Assembly (NCBI RefSeq): GCF_022810405.1
Contig: NZ_JALGQE010000004.1
Location: 62,001 to 126,000, forward strand
Length of the DNA: 64,000 nucleotides
Reading direction: 5' to 3'
Origin: Rhodococcus sp. ARC_M5
GTDB lineage: Bacteria; Actinomycetota; Actinomycetes; Mycobacteriales; Mycobacteriaceae
Made by a program: the position numbers and the translations under genes
Part shown: positions 24,100-35,396 of the stretch, piece by piece
How the letters are laid out: each line of letters begins with the position of its first letter
Numbering within the stretch: position 1 is the first letter of the stretch
The notes under the pieces: generated by a model
Told to the model about the DNA's origin: nothing
Databases searched by the model: none
What the model saw: only the letters and a program-made list of their open reading frames with translations

Positions 24100-26486
24100 G
24101 CGTGGAGTCGATCGAGTCCTCCTACAACTCGGAAGAACTGGACGCCGACCTGCGTTATTGGGCTGCGGCGAACTATCTGACGGTGGCGCAGATCTATCTG
24201 CAGGACAACGTGCTGTTGCGTCGGCCACTGACGGTAGAGCACATCAAACCCCGCTTGCTCGGCCATTGGGGCACCAGCCCCGGACTGTCGATGATCTACA
24301 CCCTCCTCAACCGGGTGATTCGGCGAACCCACTCGGACTGGCTGTATGTCACCGGTCCTGGTCACGGCGGCCCAGCATTGGTGGCGAACACCTACCTCGA
24401 AGGGACCTACAGCGAGATCTACCCGGACATCTCGCTCGACAACGACGGCGTCCAGCGGCTGTGTCGTCAATTCTCCACTCCTGGCGGCATTCCGAGCCAC
24501 GTCAGCGTCCAGACGCCCGGCAGCATTCACGAGGGCGGCGAGCTGGGGTACGCCCTCGTCCACGCCGCCGGTGCAGCGTTCGACAATCCCGATCTGATCG
24601 TCGCCTGTGTCGTCGGGGACGGTGAGGCCGAAACCGGCCCCCTGTCCGGTTCGTGGAAGATCCCGGCATTTCTCAATCCGATTCGCGACGGGGCCGTGTT
24701 GCCCATCCTCCATCTGAACGACGGAAAGATTTCCGGACCGACGGTTCTCGGACGCAGCACCGACCAATCGATAGCGGACTACCTGAGCGGTCAGGGGTGG
24801 GCACCACTGTTCGTCGAAGGCGATGACCCACGAGAAGTGTTCCCGGCTCTCGAAAGAGCCCTCACCCGCGCCCACGATGCAATCGAGCGAATCCAGCACG
24901 CCGCCCGCAACGGCGAACCACACCACGACATCGAATGGCCCGCCATCGTTCTACGTACTCCCAAGGGCTGGACCGGACCCCACGAGGTGGACGGCAAGCT
25001 CATCGAGGGCACTCACTGGGCGCATCAGGTTCCGCTCTCCGGTGTCCGCGAGAACCCCGCGCATCTGGCTCTGCTCGAGAAGTGGCTGCTCTCCTACGAC
25101 CCGAGATCGCTGTTCGACGACGAGGGTGCCCCGGTGGCGGACGTTCGCGAGCTGGCTCCGTCCGGCGACGAACGGCTCGGTGCCACTCCGCACGCCAACG
25201 GCGGACTGCTTCTGCAGCCCTTGGTTATTCGCGATCTCGAGAACTACGCGCTCATAGTCGAATCCCCGGGTCGCACGTCGCACGAGACGACGACCGCACT
25301 CGGGGAGATGATGCGCGATATCTACCTCGACAACGCCCAGCCCCACGGCGGCGGCAACTTCCGTCTGTTCTGCCCCGACGAAACTGCGAGCAACCGCCTG
25401 CAGGCCGTGTTCGAGGCCACCGACAGATGCTGGCAGCTGCCGACCACCGAGTTCGACGACAACCTCGGCCCCGACGGCCGCGTGATGGAGGTGCTCAGCG
25501 AGCATCTGTGCGAGGGCTGGCTGGAGGCGTATCTCCTGTCGGGTCGACACGGTCTGTTCGCGAGCTACGAGGCTTTCGCGATGGTGAGCGTGTCGATGCT
25601 GATCCAGCACACCAAGTGGCTTCAGCACGCGGCCACACTCGCATGGCGGGCACCGGTGGCATCGCTCAATGTGCTGCTCACGAGCACGTGTTGGCGCAAC
25701 GATCACAACGGGTTCAGCCATCAGGGTCCCGGACTGATCGACGCCGTGATCCCGCTGGCACCGGATGTGGTGCGCGTGTGGCTGCCACCGGACTCCAATA
25801 CCCTGCTCGCCGTTGCCGATCATTGCTTCCGCAGTCGAGGTCACGTCAACGTTCTGGTGGTGGACAAGCAGAGTCACCCGCAGTACCTGACGCTTCCCGA
25901 GGCACGCGCGCATGCTGCGGCGGGTGCGTCCCGTTGGGACTGGGCCGGCACCGAGGAGGTCGATACCGAGGAGGATCCCCAGATCGTGCTGGCGTGCGCC
26001 GGCGACGTACCGACCGAGGAAACCCTCGCTGCCGCAGAGTTGTTGCGTACGTGGACTCCCGAACTCAGGGTTCGCGTCGTCAACGTCATCGATCTGATGG
26101 CGCTACTCCCCGTCGTCGATCATCCGCACGGATTCTCCGACGAGCAGTTCGTGGATCTGTTCACCGCATCGGTCGATGTGGTCTTTGCGTTCCACGGTTA
26201 TCCCCGTGCGGTACACCAATTGGTGCACGGCCGACCGGCCGCCCAGCGATTCCACGTTCGCGGATTCATCGAACAGGGCACTACGACAACACCGTTCGAC
26301 ATGGTGGTGCTCAACAAGATCAGCCGCTACCACCTCGCGCTCGCAGCACTCGACCGAGCGCAGAACGCGCCCGCCGGAACCGAGCGACTGCGGCAGCACT
26401 GCCAGGACCAACTCACACGCCACGACGCCTACATACGAGAGTATTTCGAGGACCTCCCGGAGATTCGGCAGTGGCGGTGGTCGTGA
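24096..26486 (+). CDS. Xylulose-5-phosphate/fructose-6-phosphate phosphoketolase
   Basis: 796 residues, full family length. Phosphoketolase hallmarks are present: VTGPGHGGPA, TPGSIHEGGELGYAL, the ThDP-binding GDGEAETGPLSGSW, and FSHQGPG near residue 550. It cleaves sugar phosphates with inorganic phosphate to acetyl phosphate, giving ATP without oxygen. Its fusion to a USP gene by ATGA overlap suggests fermentative energy supply during hypoxia. An acetate kinase partner is not in the window. Confidence 0.94.
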   Translation: MSVESIESSYNSEELDADLRYWAAANYLTVAQIYLQDNVLLRRPLTVEHIKPRLLGHWGTSPGLSMIYTLLNRVIRRTHSDWLYVTGPGHGGPALVANTYLEGTYSEIYPDISLDNDGVQRLCRQFSTPGGIPSHVSVQTPGSIHEGGELGYALVHAAGAAFDNPDLIVACVVGDGEAETGPLSGSWKIPAFLNPIRDGAVLPILHLNDGKISGPTVLGRSTDQSIADYLSGQGWAPLFVEGDDPREVFPALERALTRAHDAIERIQHAARNGEPHHDIEWPAIVLRTPKGWTGPHEVDGKLIEGTHWAHQVPLSGVRENPAHLALLEKWLLSYDPRSLFDDEGAPVADVRELAPSGDERLGATPHANGGLLLQPLVIRDLENYALIVESPGRTSHETTTALGEMMRDIYLDNAQPHGGGNFRLFCPDETASNRLQAVFEATDRCWQLPTTEFDDNLGPDGRVMEVLSEHLCEGWLEAYLLSGRHGLFASYEAFAMVSVSMLIQHTKWLQHAATLAWRAPVASLNVLLTSTCWRNDHNGFSHQGPGLIDAVIPLAPDVVRVWLPPDSNTLLAVADHCFRSRGHVNVLVVDKQSHPQYLTLPEARAHAAAGASRWDWAGTEEVDTEEDPQIVLACAGDVPTEETLAAAELLRTWTPELRVRVVNVIDLMALLPVVDHPHGFSDEQFVDLFTASVDVVFAFHGYPRAVHQLVHGRPAAQRFHVRGFIEQGTTTTPFDMVVLNKISRYHLALAALDRAQNAPAGTERLRQHCQDQLTRHDAYIREYFEDLPEIRQWRWS

Positions 26487-26505
26487 CTGCCGAATCCCTG
26501 GAGAG

Positions 26506-27390
26506 CTACCCGCGGGCGATGATCAGCGGGCAGTCGACGCGGTGGGCCAGCGAACGGACGGTGGATCCGAGAAGTCGGTCGCTGAAACCGTTGCGGCCGC
26601 TCGAACCGACGACGACGGCCTGCGCGCGCGATGCCGCCTCCAGAATCTTCTCGACCACGTTGCCGCGCAACACTGTTTGCTGTACCTCCACATCCGGGTA
26701 TTGCTCGCTCCAGCCGGACATGCTCTCTGCCAGGATGGTTCGGCCGTTCGATACGATCGCGTCGGATCTGTCGGTCACGGAAGCGTCGGGCGACGAGACG
26801 AGTTCGTCCGTCGACACGTGGACTGCAACCAATCCTGTTCCCCGCAGTGAGGCTTCTTCGAATGCCAACCGAACGGCATTCTGGTTGTGCGCCGACACGT
26901 CGACTCCGAGGACGACCGGGCCTCGCGAAGAATGCACCTCCACGCTTCCCGGCACAATGGCCACCGGGCAGTGCGCTTGCACGGCCACTGCTGTGCTGAC
27001 CGAGCCGAGCAGTTCGGCGAAGTATTCGCCGTTACCGCGCGAGCCCACCACCATCATCGAGGCACTGGAGGACTGCTCCAGCATGGCCTGAATCGTCGGC
27101 CCCACAATCGGTTCGACGATGATCGGCAATGCATCCGGGTCTTCGACAGATCGGCGGGCAACCAGCGCTGCCGAGGCCAGAATGGACTCTGCGGCCGCAT
27201 GCTCTTCCGAGCCGATGTGGGACGGAAGTGCGACGAAGCTGGTGTACAGGGCCTTGACTTGATACGCGGACACCAGCTTCAGGGGTACGCCGCGCAGCTC
27301 CGCCGCACGCGCGGCCCAGCCGACTGCGTCGAGCGACGAGCCGGAGCCGTCGACACCGACGACGATCGGAGACCGCCTCGAGGTACTCAT
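26506..27390 (-). CDS. Universal stress protein, two domains
   Basis: 294 residues from ATG 27390, which overlaps the upstream USP stop by ATGA. Domain 1 has VVGVDGSGSS and the nucleotide motif GSRGNGEYFAELLGSVS. Domain 2 has GSSGRNGFSDRLLGSTV, a slightly altered ATP loop. It is convergent with the phosphoketolase and downstream of another USP and the DosR-like genes. Probably hypoxia-induced. Confidence 0.9.
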   Translation of the reverse strand: MSTSRRSPIVVGVDGSGSSLDAVGWAARAAELRGVPLKLVSAYQVKALYTSFVALPSHIGSEEHAAAESILASAALVARRSVEDPDALPIIVEPIVGPTIQAMLEQSSSASMMVVGSRGNGEYFAELLGSVSTAVAVQAHCPVAIVPGSVEVHSSRGPVVLGVDVSAHNQNAVRLAFEEASLRGTGLVAVHVSTDELVSSPDASVTDRSDAIVSNGRTILAESMSGWSEQYPDVEVQQTVLRGNVVEKILEAASRAQAVVVGSSGRNGFSDRLLGSTVRSLAHRVDCPLIIARG

Positions 27391-28229
27391 GCGTGCGGGA
27401 CGACGAGGACGGGGCAATGGGCATGCCGCAGTACGGCGGTCAACGTTCGTCCTGGCACTCGGTCTCGCTCGTGACCCATCACCATCAGTTGCGCGGTCTC
27501 GGAGATGGCGACCAGCTCCGATCCCGAGTCCGCCTCGGCGTACACCGACGCCACGCGAATGCCCGGGTAGTTCGCACCGAAGGGTTCGAGCCGAACGTCC
27601 ATGGCCGATTCGGGGTGTAGCCCGTCGACCGGGCCACTGAGAGCAGACGCGAGGATGGACGACACAGCCTGTGCATGCACGGCCAATACGCTGGTCTCTC
27701 GGATCGACGCCTCGTCGAATGCCTGAGCCACAACCACGTCGGTGGCCGACACGTCGACATCACCGAGCGCTGCGACTATCGGGCCGCCCCGTTCGGCGTC
27801 GAAGTGCCGGACGATCGCCACGGGATGGGGCGATGCTTCCACCACTGCACCGACCATCGACCCCAGAACCCAGGCGGCCACTGCACTGCCGGTCGTGGTC
27901 CCCAGCACGAGCAGCGACGCGGATCCTGCTTCCGTCGACATCACCGATTCGGGCCGACCCTGCAGAACGACCGATTCCACGGCAACCGCCGGATCGATCG
28001 CTGTGGCCGCATCCGCTGCGCGACTCAACGCCGCGCGGGCGTAGTCGCCGTCGACATCCGGAGCGCCGTAGACGGTTTCGGGATCGGCGTGTCCGTCGAT
28101 CACATGGATCAAACGAAGTGACGTGCCCCGCCCGCGTGCCTCCTGTACGGCGAACCGGACCGCATCGAGTGCGGTCTCCGATCCGTCGATACCGACCACG
28201 ACCGGTCCGGTGGATAGTGAAGTGTTCAT
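27387..28229 (-). CDS. Universal stress protein with degenerate ATP motifs
   Basis: 280 residues, two USP domains. The ATP-binding signatures are eroded: domain 1 reads LGTTTGSAVAAWVLGS and domain 2 reads MGHERDRVPGRTL, lacking the canonical G-X2-G-X9-G(S/T). It may be a non-ATP-binding USP that acts by protein contact. It precedes and overlaps the 294-residue USP gene, forming a two-gene unit just downstream of the sensor kinase. Confidence 0.87.
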   Translation of the reverse strand: MNTSLSTGPVVVGIDGSETALDAVRFAVQEARGRGTSLRLIHVIDGHADPETVYGAPDVDGDYARAALSRAADAATAIDPAVAVESVVLQGRPESVMSTEAGSASLLVLGTTTGSAVAAWVLGSMVGAVVEASPHPVAIVRHFDAERGGPIVAALGDVDVSATDVVVAQAFDEASIRETSVLAVHAQAVSSILASALSGPVDGLHPESAMDVRLEPFGANYPGIRVASVYAEADSGSELVAISETAQLMVMGHERDRVPGRTLTAVLRHAHCPVLVVPHA

Positions 28230-28336
28230 CAGATGCCTCTCGATGGTGCGCGTCTACTACGAGAACGCTACGAGCGCAACCGCCGTGGACGCAGCAGTCG
28301 GAGGTCATCGGAACAAGTGACCAAGGTCGTCCGCCG

Positions 28337-30710
<2,374 letters not shown>

Positions 30711-30800
30711 GTCCAGCCCCTCACCCGCGTCCTCGGTGGGCGCTTCTCCCCCAACACTACGGACCGGCAGGCGCGGGAGCTTCACCTTTGGTCATCGAAA

Positions 30801-30820
30801 GTGGAGACGAAAGTCCCTGA
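30801..30820 (+). promoter_or_regulatory. DosR-box-like site
   Basis: GTGGAGACGAAAGTCCCTGA matches about 15 of 20 positions of the mycobacterial DosR consensus TTSGGGACTWWAGTCCCSAA, counted by eye. It lies in the divergent region between the DosR-like gene and the USP at 30904. Confidence 0.65.
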
Positions 30821-30903
30821 CGTCGGTGTAGTTGTCCTGGCGCGGGCATGCCGGGCCCGAGCGTCTGATGGAGGCCTGACACCACCACGAAGGGAACCAT
30901 CGG

Positions 30904-31806
30904 ATGGGCATATTCCACACCGTCGTCGGAGTCGACGGCTCCGCAGCGTCGATGGACGCCGTCCGGTGGGCCGTGCTCGATGCCGAACTGCACGGCTCCG
31001 ATCTGACGATCGTCTCTGCCGTCCCCACGGTTCTCACCGGCCTCGATGCTCTACCGGAACAGACTTCCGCGCATCTGAGGTTCGAGACGAATCGCATTCT
31101 GGACGAGGCGATGTCGATAGCCCGGCCCACAGGGTCGGCGGTGTCCGCCATCGCCGTCGATGCAGTGCTGTCGGACCGGCCCGCCGCTGCCATCCTGCTC
31201 GAGATGTCCGAGACGGCTCGGATGGTCGTCATCGGGACGCGCGGACTCGGTGCCGCACAGCGCACCTCGTTGGGTTCGGTCAGCGTGGCATTGAGTACGC
31301 ACTCGCACTGCCCGGTCACGGTCGTACATGCGTGGCCGACGGGTGGCTACACGCAGTCCGAAGCGGTTGTGGTCGGCGTCGACGGGACCTCGGCCGCGAC
31401 GGCTGCGGTGGAGCTGGCGTTCGAAGAGGCCGACGTGCGGGGCGCACCGCTCACGGCTGTGCACGCATGGGCTGATTCCGATCTGTCCATAGGGATGTCG
31501 GTTCCCGGTCTCGAGTGGGCGGTCCATCGGCCCGAAGCCGATGACGTATTGGCCAGTGCCCTGGACGATTGCGCACAGCGGCACCCGACAGTGCCACTAC
31601 GACACGTCACTGTCAGAGACCGTCCGGCTCACGCGCTGCTCGACCACGCGCAGGGTGCTCAACTGCTGGTACTCGGCAGTCACGGTCGCGGCGGATTCGC
31701 CGGAATGATGCTCGGTTCGACCAGCCGATCGGTGGTGGCACGCGCATCGTGTCCGGTCACCGTCGTGCCCAGTGCAGCACGGATCGGAACGACCGCACGC
31801 TCGTGA
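30904..31806 (+). CDS. Universal stress protein, two domains
   Basis: 300 residues. Domain 1 holds VVGVDGSAAS and GTRGLGAAQRTSLGSVS; domain 2 holds GSHGRGGFAGMMLGSTS, an intact ATP loop. It is divergent from the DosR-like regulator with the best DosR-box match of the window about 85 bp upstream. That is the classic arrangement of a dormancy-regulon USP. Confidence 0.92.
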   Translation: MGIFHTVVGVDGSAASMDAVRWAVLDAELHGSDLTIVSAVPTVLTGLDALPEQTSAHLRFETNRILDEAMSIARPTGSAVSAIAVDAVLSDRPAAAILLEMSETARMVVIGTRGLGAAQRTSLGSVSVALSTHSHCPVTVVHAWPTGGYTQSEAVVVGVDGTSAATAAVELAFEEADVRGAPLTAVHAWADSDLSIGMSVPGLEWAVHRPEADDVLASALDDCAQRHPTVPLRHVTVRDRPAHALLDHAQGAQLLVLGSHGRGGFAGMMLGSTSRSVVARASCPVTVVPSAARIGTTARS

Positions 31807-31836
31807 AGGAGTGCGTATTACCCCTTTGCCGCCGAG

Positions 31837-31856
31837 TGTGGGTCCAAAGGCTCTAC
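31837..31856 (+). promoter_or_regulatory. Weak DosR-box-like site
   Basis: TGTGGGTCCAAAGGCTCTAC matches the DosR consensus at about 12 of 20 positions, but shares TGTGGGTC and CTAC with the better site at 36589. It lies about 33 bp before the DUF4342 gene. Confidence 0.4.
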
Positions 31857-31888
31857 GCGGGCGGAGGCGCACGCAGCACGCTGTGTTC

Positions 31889-32182
31889 ATGAACGATTCG
31901 AGCAACACCGGCTTCACCCCATCTGCCCCCACGATCGACACACTCCAGGTCAGCGGCACGAAGTTGACCGAATCGGTCAAGAAGTTGCTGCACGACGGCA
32001 ACATTCGGCGAATCGTGGTCAAGAACGACCAGGGTCACACGATCGTCGAGATACCGGTGACTGCGGGGGTTGCCGTCGCGATCGTCGCACCCGTTCTGGT
32101 CGCCGTGGCCGCGATCGCTGCAGTGGTCGACGACTGCACCATCGAGGTCCACCGCATCGACGAGCGCGTGCCCACGGCCTGA
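31889..32182 (+). CDS. DUF4342-like small membrane protein
   Basis: 97 residues from ATG 31889. A cytoplasmic part of ~50 residues with KLTESVKKLLHDGNIRRIVVKNDQGHTIVEIP is followed by a long hydrophobic helix and a short acidic end (CTIEVHRIDERV). This matches the DUF4342 pattern, a small family of unknown function. It precedes the ABC transporter genes on the same strand with a 36-bp gap, inside the dormancy island. Confidence 0.7.
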   Translation: MNDSSNTGFTPSAPTIDTLQVSGTKLTESVKKLLHDGNIRRIVVKNDQGHTIVEIPVTAGVAVAIVAPVLVAVAAIAAVVDDCTIEVHRIDERVPTA

Positions 32183-32218
32183 TTCCGCGCGAACCACGTG
32201 ACACCCGAGGACATGAAC

Positions 32219-33166
32219 ATGCCTTATCCGATCGAAGTACGCGGACTGAGCAAGAGCTACGGCGACAAACTAGTCATCGACGATCTGACGTTCGTCGTCG
32301 AACCCGGCACCGTCACCGGCTTTCTCGGACCGAACGGATCGGGTAAGTCCACCACGATGAGGTTGATCGTCGGTCTGGACCGCCCCAGCGGCGGCACCGC
32401 GCTGATCGGGGGCGTCGAGTATGCCCAGTTGAGCAAACCTCTGCTCACCGTGGGAACTCTCCTGGACTCCGAGGCCGTCCACCCGGGGAGATCGGCATAC
32501 AACCATCTTCTGTATCTGGCTCGGACGCAGCGCATTCCAGTGTCTCGCATCACCGAAGTCCTGGAACTTGTCGGGCTGCTCGACGTCAGCGGCGAACGTA
32601 CCGGATCTTTCTCGCTCGGCATGAGGAAGCGACTCGGGATTGCCGCAGCACTGCTCGGCGACCCGGCGGTGCTGATCTTGGACGAGCCGATCAACGGGTT
32701 GGATCCGGACGGCATCTACTGGATGCGCAACCTCATGAAGAACCTGGCGAGCGAGGGGCGAACGGTCTTCGTCTCCAGCCACCTGATGGGTGAGATGGCT
32801 CAGACTGCAGACCATCTCATCGTCATCGATCACGGCCGACTGATCGCAGAATGCACTCCCGCTGAGCTGATTGCCCGCAGCAGTCGAGCGACCGTGCTGG
32901 TGTCGTCATCCGATGCGACGAGTCTCGCCGCTCTGATCGCTGCGGCCGGGGGTTCCAGCGATGCCCTCGGTCATGACGAACTCACCGTCCATGATCTGTC
33001 TGCGCACCAGGTCGGGGAGCTCGCCCACCAGCAGCACATCGCGATCTATCAGCTGACCCCGCAAGAGGCATCGCTGGAAGAAGCGTTCATGACCCTCACC
33101 CACCTCGACGACGTCGAACACGACCGTCCCCTCGTCACCCACTCTCTCGGACAGGCGACGACATGA
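32219..33166 (+). CDS. ABC transporter ATPase (multidrug/BcrA type)
   Basis: 315 residues from ATG 32219, chosen because GAGG lies 8 nt upstream; GTG 32198 and ATG 32213 are in frame. Walker A GPNGSGKSTT, signature FSLGMRKRLGIAAAL, Walker B VLILDEPINGLDP and the HLMGEMAQTADHL switch region are intact. The C-terminal ~85 residues are the usual BcrA-like extension. The stop overlaps the permease start by ATGA, giving a two-component transporter. Substrate unknown. Confidence 0.9.
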   Translation: MPYPIEVRGLSKSYGDKLVIDDLTFVVEPGTVTGFLGPNGSGKSTTMRLIVGLDRPSGGTALIGGVEYAQLSKPLLTVGTLLDSEAVHPGRSAYNHLLYLARTQRIPVSRITEVLELVGLLDVSGERTGSFSLGMRKRLGIAAALLGDPAVLILDEPINGLDPDGIYWMRNLMKNLASEGRTVFVSSHLMGEMAQTADHLIVIDHGRLIAECTPAELIARSSRATVLVSSSDATSLAALIAAAGGSSDALGHDELTVHDLSAHQVGELAHQQHIAIYQLTPQEASLEEAFMTLTHLDDVEHDRPLVTHSLGQATT

Positions 33167-34002
33167 GCATCACCGCACAGCCCATCGCATCGGCACCTCG
33201 CGAGCGCGAACACCACCGCACCGACGTTGTCGGACTGGTGACATCGGAGTGGACGAAGCTGATCTCGCTGCGTTCGACGATCTGGTCGCTGACCGCGTTG
33301 GTGATCGTCACGGTGGGCTTCACCGGATTCTTCACCTGGTTCACGGTCGCCTACTGGGACAACGTGGATCCGGCGTCACAGCTCCAGATCGTCACCGACC
33401 CCGCGCGGCAGATCCTCGGTGCAGGGTTCCAGCTCGGCCAGCTGGCGGTGTGTGTCCTCGGAGTCCTGCTGGTCACGAGCGAATACGCGAGCGGCACGAT
33501 CAGGGCCAGCCTGCTGGCGGTCCCCTCACGAATACCGATGTTGGCCGCCAAGACCGGCGTGTTCATGGCCGTCGTGTTCGTCATCGGTGAGATCACGGCA
33601 TTTCCCACGTTCTTCCTCGGGTCGGCCATCATGGATTCACGTGCCTCGGTGACGCTGAGTGATCCCGGCGTGCTGCGAGCGGTGATCGGTGCCGGTCTTT
33701 ACCTTGCTCTGCTCGGTGCCATGGCAGTCGCCGTCGGTGCCATCGTCCGGCACACGGCAGGAGCCATCACGGGCGTGATCGGGTTCGTCCTGGTGCTCGC
33801 TCCGCTGACCCAGCTCATCCCGGGCACCGTCGGCCGACACATCGCGGCGTACCTGCCCTCGCAGGCCGGCAGCCTCATCGCCTCACCCCGACAGGCTCCC
33901 AGTGGCTTGCTCACTCCCTGGCAGGGTTTCGGGGTTGCAGCACTGTGGACGGTGCTGCTGCTCGCACTCGCCGCGTGGCTCCTTCGCCGACGCGATGCGT
34001 GA
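33163..34002 (+). CDS. ABC-2-type transporter permease
   Basis: 279 residues with six predicted membrane helices and the family's N-terminal segment LVTSEWTKLISLRSTIWSL. LLVTSEYASGTIRASLLAVPSR is the typical ABC-2 cytoplasmic loop. It pairs with the ATPase encoded just upstream (ATGA overlap). The next gene starts within its last codons, so at least three genes share a transcript. Confidence 0.88.
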   Translation: MSITAQPIASAPREREHHRTDVVGLVTSEWTKLISLRSTIWSLTALVIVTVGFTGFFTWFTVAYWDNVDPASQLQIVTDPARQILGAGFQLGQLAVCVLGVLLVTSEYASGTIRASLLAVPSRIPMLAAKTGVFMAVVFVIGEITAFPTFFLGSAIMDSRASVTLSDPGVLRAVIGAGLYLALLGAMAVAVGAIVRHTAGAITGVIGFVLVLAPLTQLIPGTVGRHIAAYLPSQAGSLIASPRQAPSGLLTPWQGFGVAALWTVLLLALAAWLLRRRDA

Positions 34003-34489
34003 CGCCGGAATGAACGAGCTCGCTGAGTCTGCCGGTGGTGCAGGACTCATCGCATTCCATGTCCTCGCTTCGATACCCCTACGCCGGTGGCGCACTACGT
34101 GGGGCGCGACGCCAGCCGAGGTCGAAGAAACACTGCCCGGTGACGAGAACGTGCCGCACCCTGCGTGGGCATACACCCACGCGATCGATGTCGATGCGAC
34201 GCCGGATCGGGTGTGGCCATGGTTGATTCAGATCGGACAACAGCGTGCAGGCTTCTACAGCTACCGCGGACTGGAGAACATGGTCGGATGCAACATCACC
34301 TCGGCGACGGGACTCGACCCTCGGTTCCAGACCCTCGCGGTCGGCGACTCCGTGCTCCTGCATCCGCAGTCACCACCGCTGACGGTGACCATGGTCGACG
34401 ATGGGAGGGCCTTCGTGTTGCTGGGCGCAGACCCCGACTCGGCCGACCGAGCACTGTGGTCGTTTCACTTGCGCGCCCTGCATATCTAG
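33995..34489 (+). CDS. SRPBCC-fold protein, apparently truncated
   Basis: 164 residues from ATG 33995, overlapping the permease by 8 bp. After an N-terminal hydrophobic part it contains the SRPBCC start IDVDATPDRVWPWLIQIGQQRAGFYSY, then LENMVGC and VGDSVLLHP. It ends at ALWSFHLRALHI, where family members normally continue with a TRL(I/V)VR strand and a final helix. The stop falls 4 bp into the convergent hydrolase gene, so an end-deletion is likely. It may be poorly functional. Confidence 0.7.
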   Translation: MRDAGMNELAESAGGAGLIAFHVLASIPLRRWRTTWGATPAEVEETLPGDENVPHPAWAYTHAIDVDATPDRVWPWLIQIGQQRAGFYSYRGLENMVGCNITSATGLDPRFQTLAVGDSVLLHPQSPPLTVTMVDDGRAFVLLGADPDSADRALWSFHLRALHI

Positions 34490-35379
34490 CCCCGAGGCAA
34501 CACCGCACCCAGACTCCGTAGGTCGTCCAGGATGGCGGAAACCCGACTCATCAGGGAAATGTGTCCCTCGCCGTCGATCAGGTGCGCCTGCGCTCCTGCG
34601 ACGTTGGCCGCAAGCCACCTCGCGTGCGCGAACGGCACCATCGTGTCCAGGCTCCCCTGCCAGATCGACACCGGCGTAGTGATGGCACGCAAGTCGAAAC
34701 CCCATGGGCGCGTGTGAGTCAGGTCGTCGTCACGCCAGCCTACGATGCCTTGACGGCCGGCCGCGTTGACCGATGCAGCGAGGTAGTCTGTGAGCTCCTC
34801 CGTCAGCGCGGCGCGGTCGACAGGCGGAGCCAATGCTCCCAATCCTGCCGCCACTTGATCCGGGGTGACACCGAAGAAGCCCTTTCTGACGTCGAGGAAC
34901 GACTCCAATGCCTCGACCCCGGCGAAGACCGCCGTGTATTCGTCGATGTTCTCCTCGGCCATTCCGTCGCGAATGTCACCGTCGTACTCGGCGGCGGGAG
35001 CGATCCCGACGCAGCATGCAGCCAGGCATCGCCCGGGCAGCAGTGCCGCACAGGCCAATGCGCGCGGTCCGCCACCCGACCAGCCGATTGTGAGAAATTC
35101 TCCGATACCCAAGTGGTCCAACACTGTTGCGGTATCGGCGGCGTCGTCGGCAACCTGAGCCGTGGTGGCACCGTCCTGGCGCGGCGTCGACGCTCCGTAC
35201 CCCGGCCGTGAATAGGAGACGACCCTCAATCCCTGTGCCGCCGCGGCACGTTCGAGAGTCGGGAAGGCCACCGCACCTTGTGGCGTGCCGTGGTGGTAAA
35301 CCAGGGGAAATGCGTCCGCAGGGCCGGTATCGAGCACTTCGAGAGTGCGGCGATCTGCCGTCTGGACGAGGACGGCCAT
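34486..35379 (-). CDS. Alpha/beta hydrolase
   Basis: 297 residues from ATG 35379, which has AAGGGA 6 nt upstream; ATG 35400 overlaps the carbamate kinase stop (ATGA) and is the other candidate. Motifs: YHHGTPQG (oxyanion), SRPGYGASTP, nucleophile elbow GWSGGGPRAL and a terminal GEGHISL histidine. Substrate unknown. It forms an operon with carbamate kinase. Confidence 0.87.
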   Translation of the reverse strand: MAVLVQTADRRTLEVLDTGPADAFPLVYHHGTPQGAVAFPTLERAAAAQGLRVVSYSRPGYGASTPRQDGATTAQVADDAADTATVLDHLGIGEFLTIGWSGGGPRALACAALLPGRCLAACCVGIAPAAEYDGDIRDGMAEENIDEYTAVFAGVEALESFLDVRKGFFGVTPDQVAAGLGALAPPVDRAALTEELTDYLAASVNAAGRQGIVGWRDDDLTHTRPWGFDLRAITTPVSIWQGSLDTMVPFAHARWLAANVAGAQAHLIDGEGHISLMSRVSAILDDLRSLGAVLPRG

Positions 35380-35396
35380 CTGTGTTCCCTTGTGGC

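Noticed and set aside
24935-27091. 718-residue frame within the phosphoketolase gene
   Set aside because: Alternative frame of a well-defined enzyme; low-complexity Arg-rich translation.
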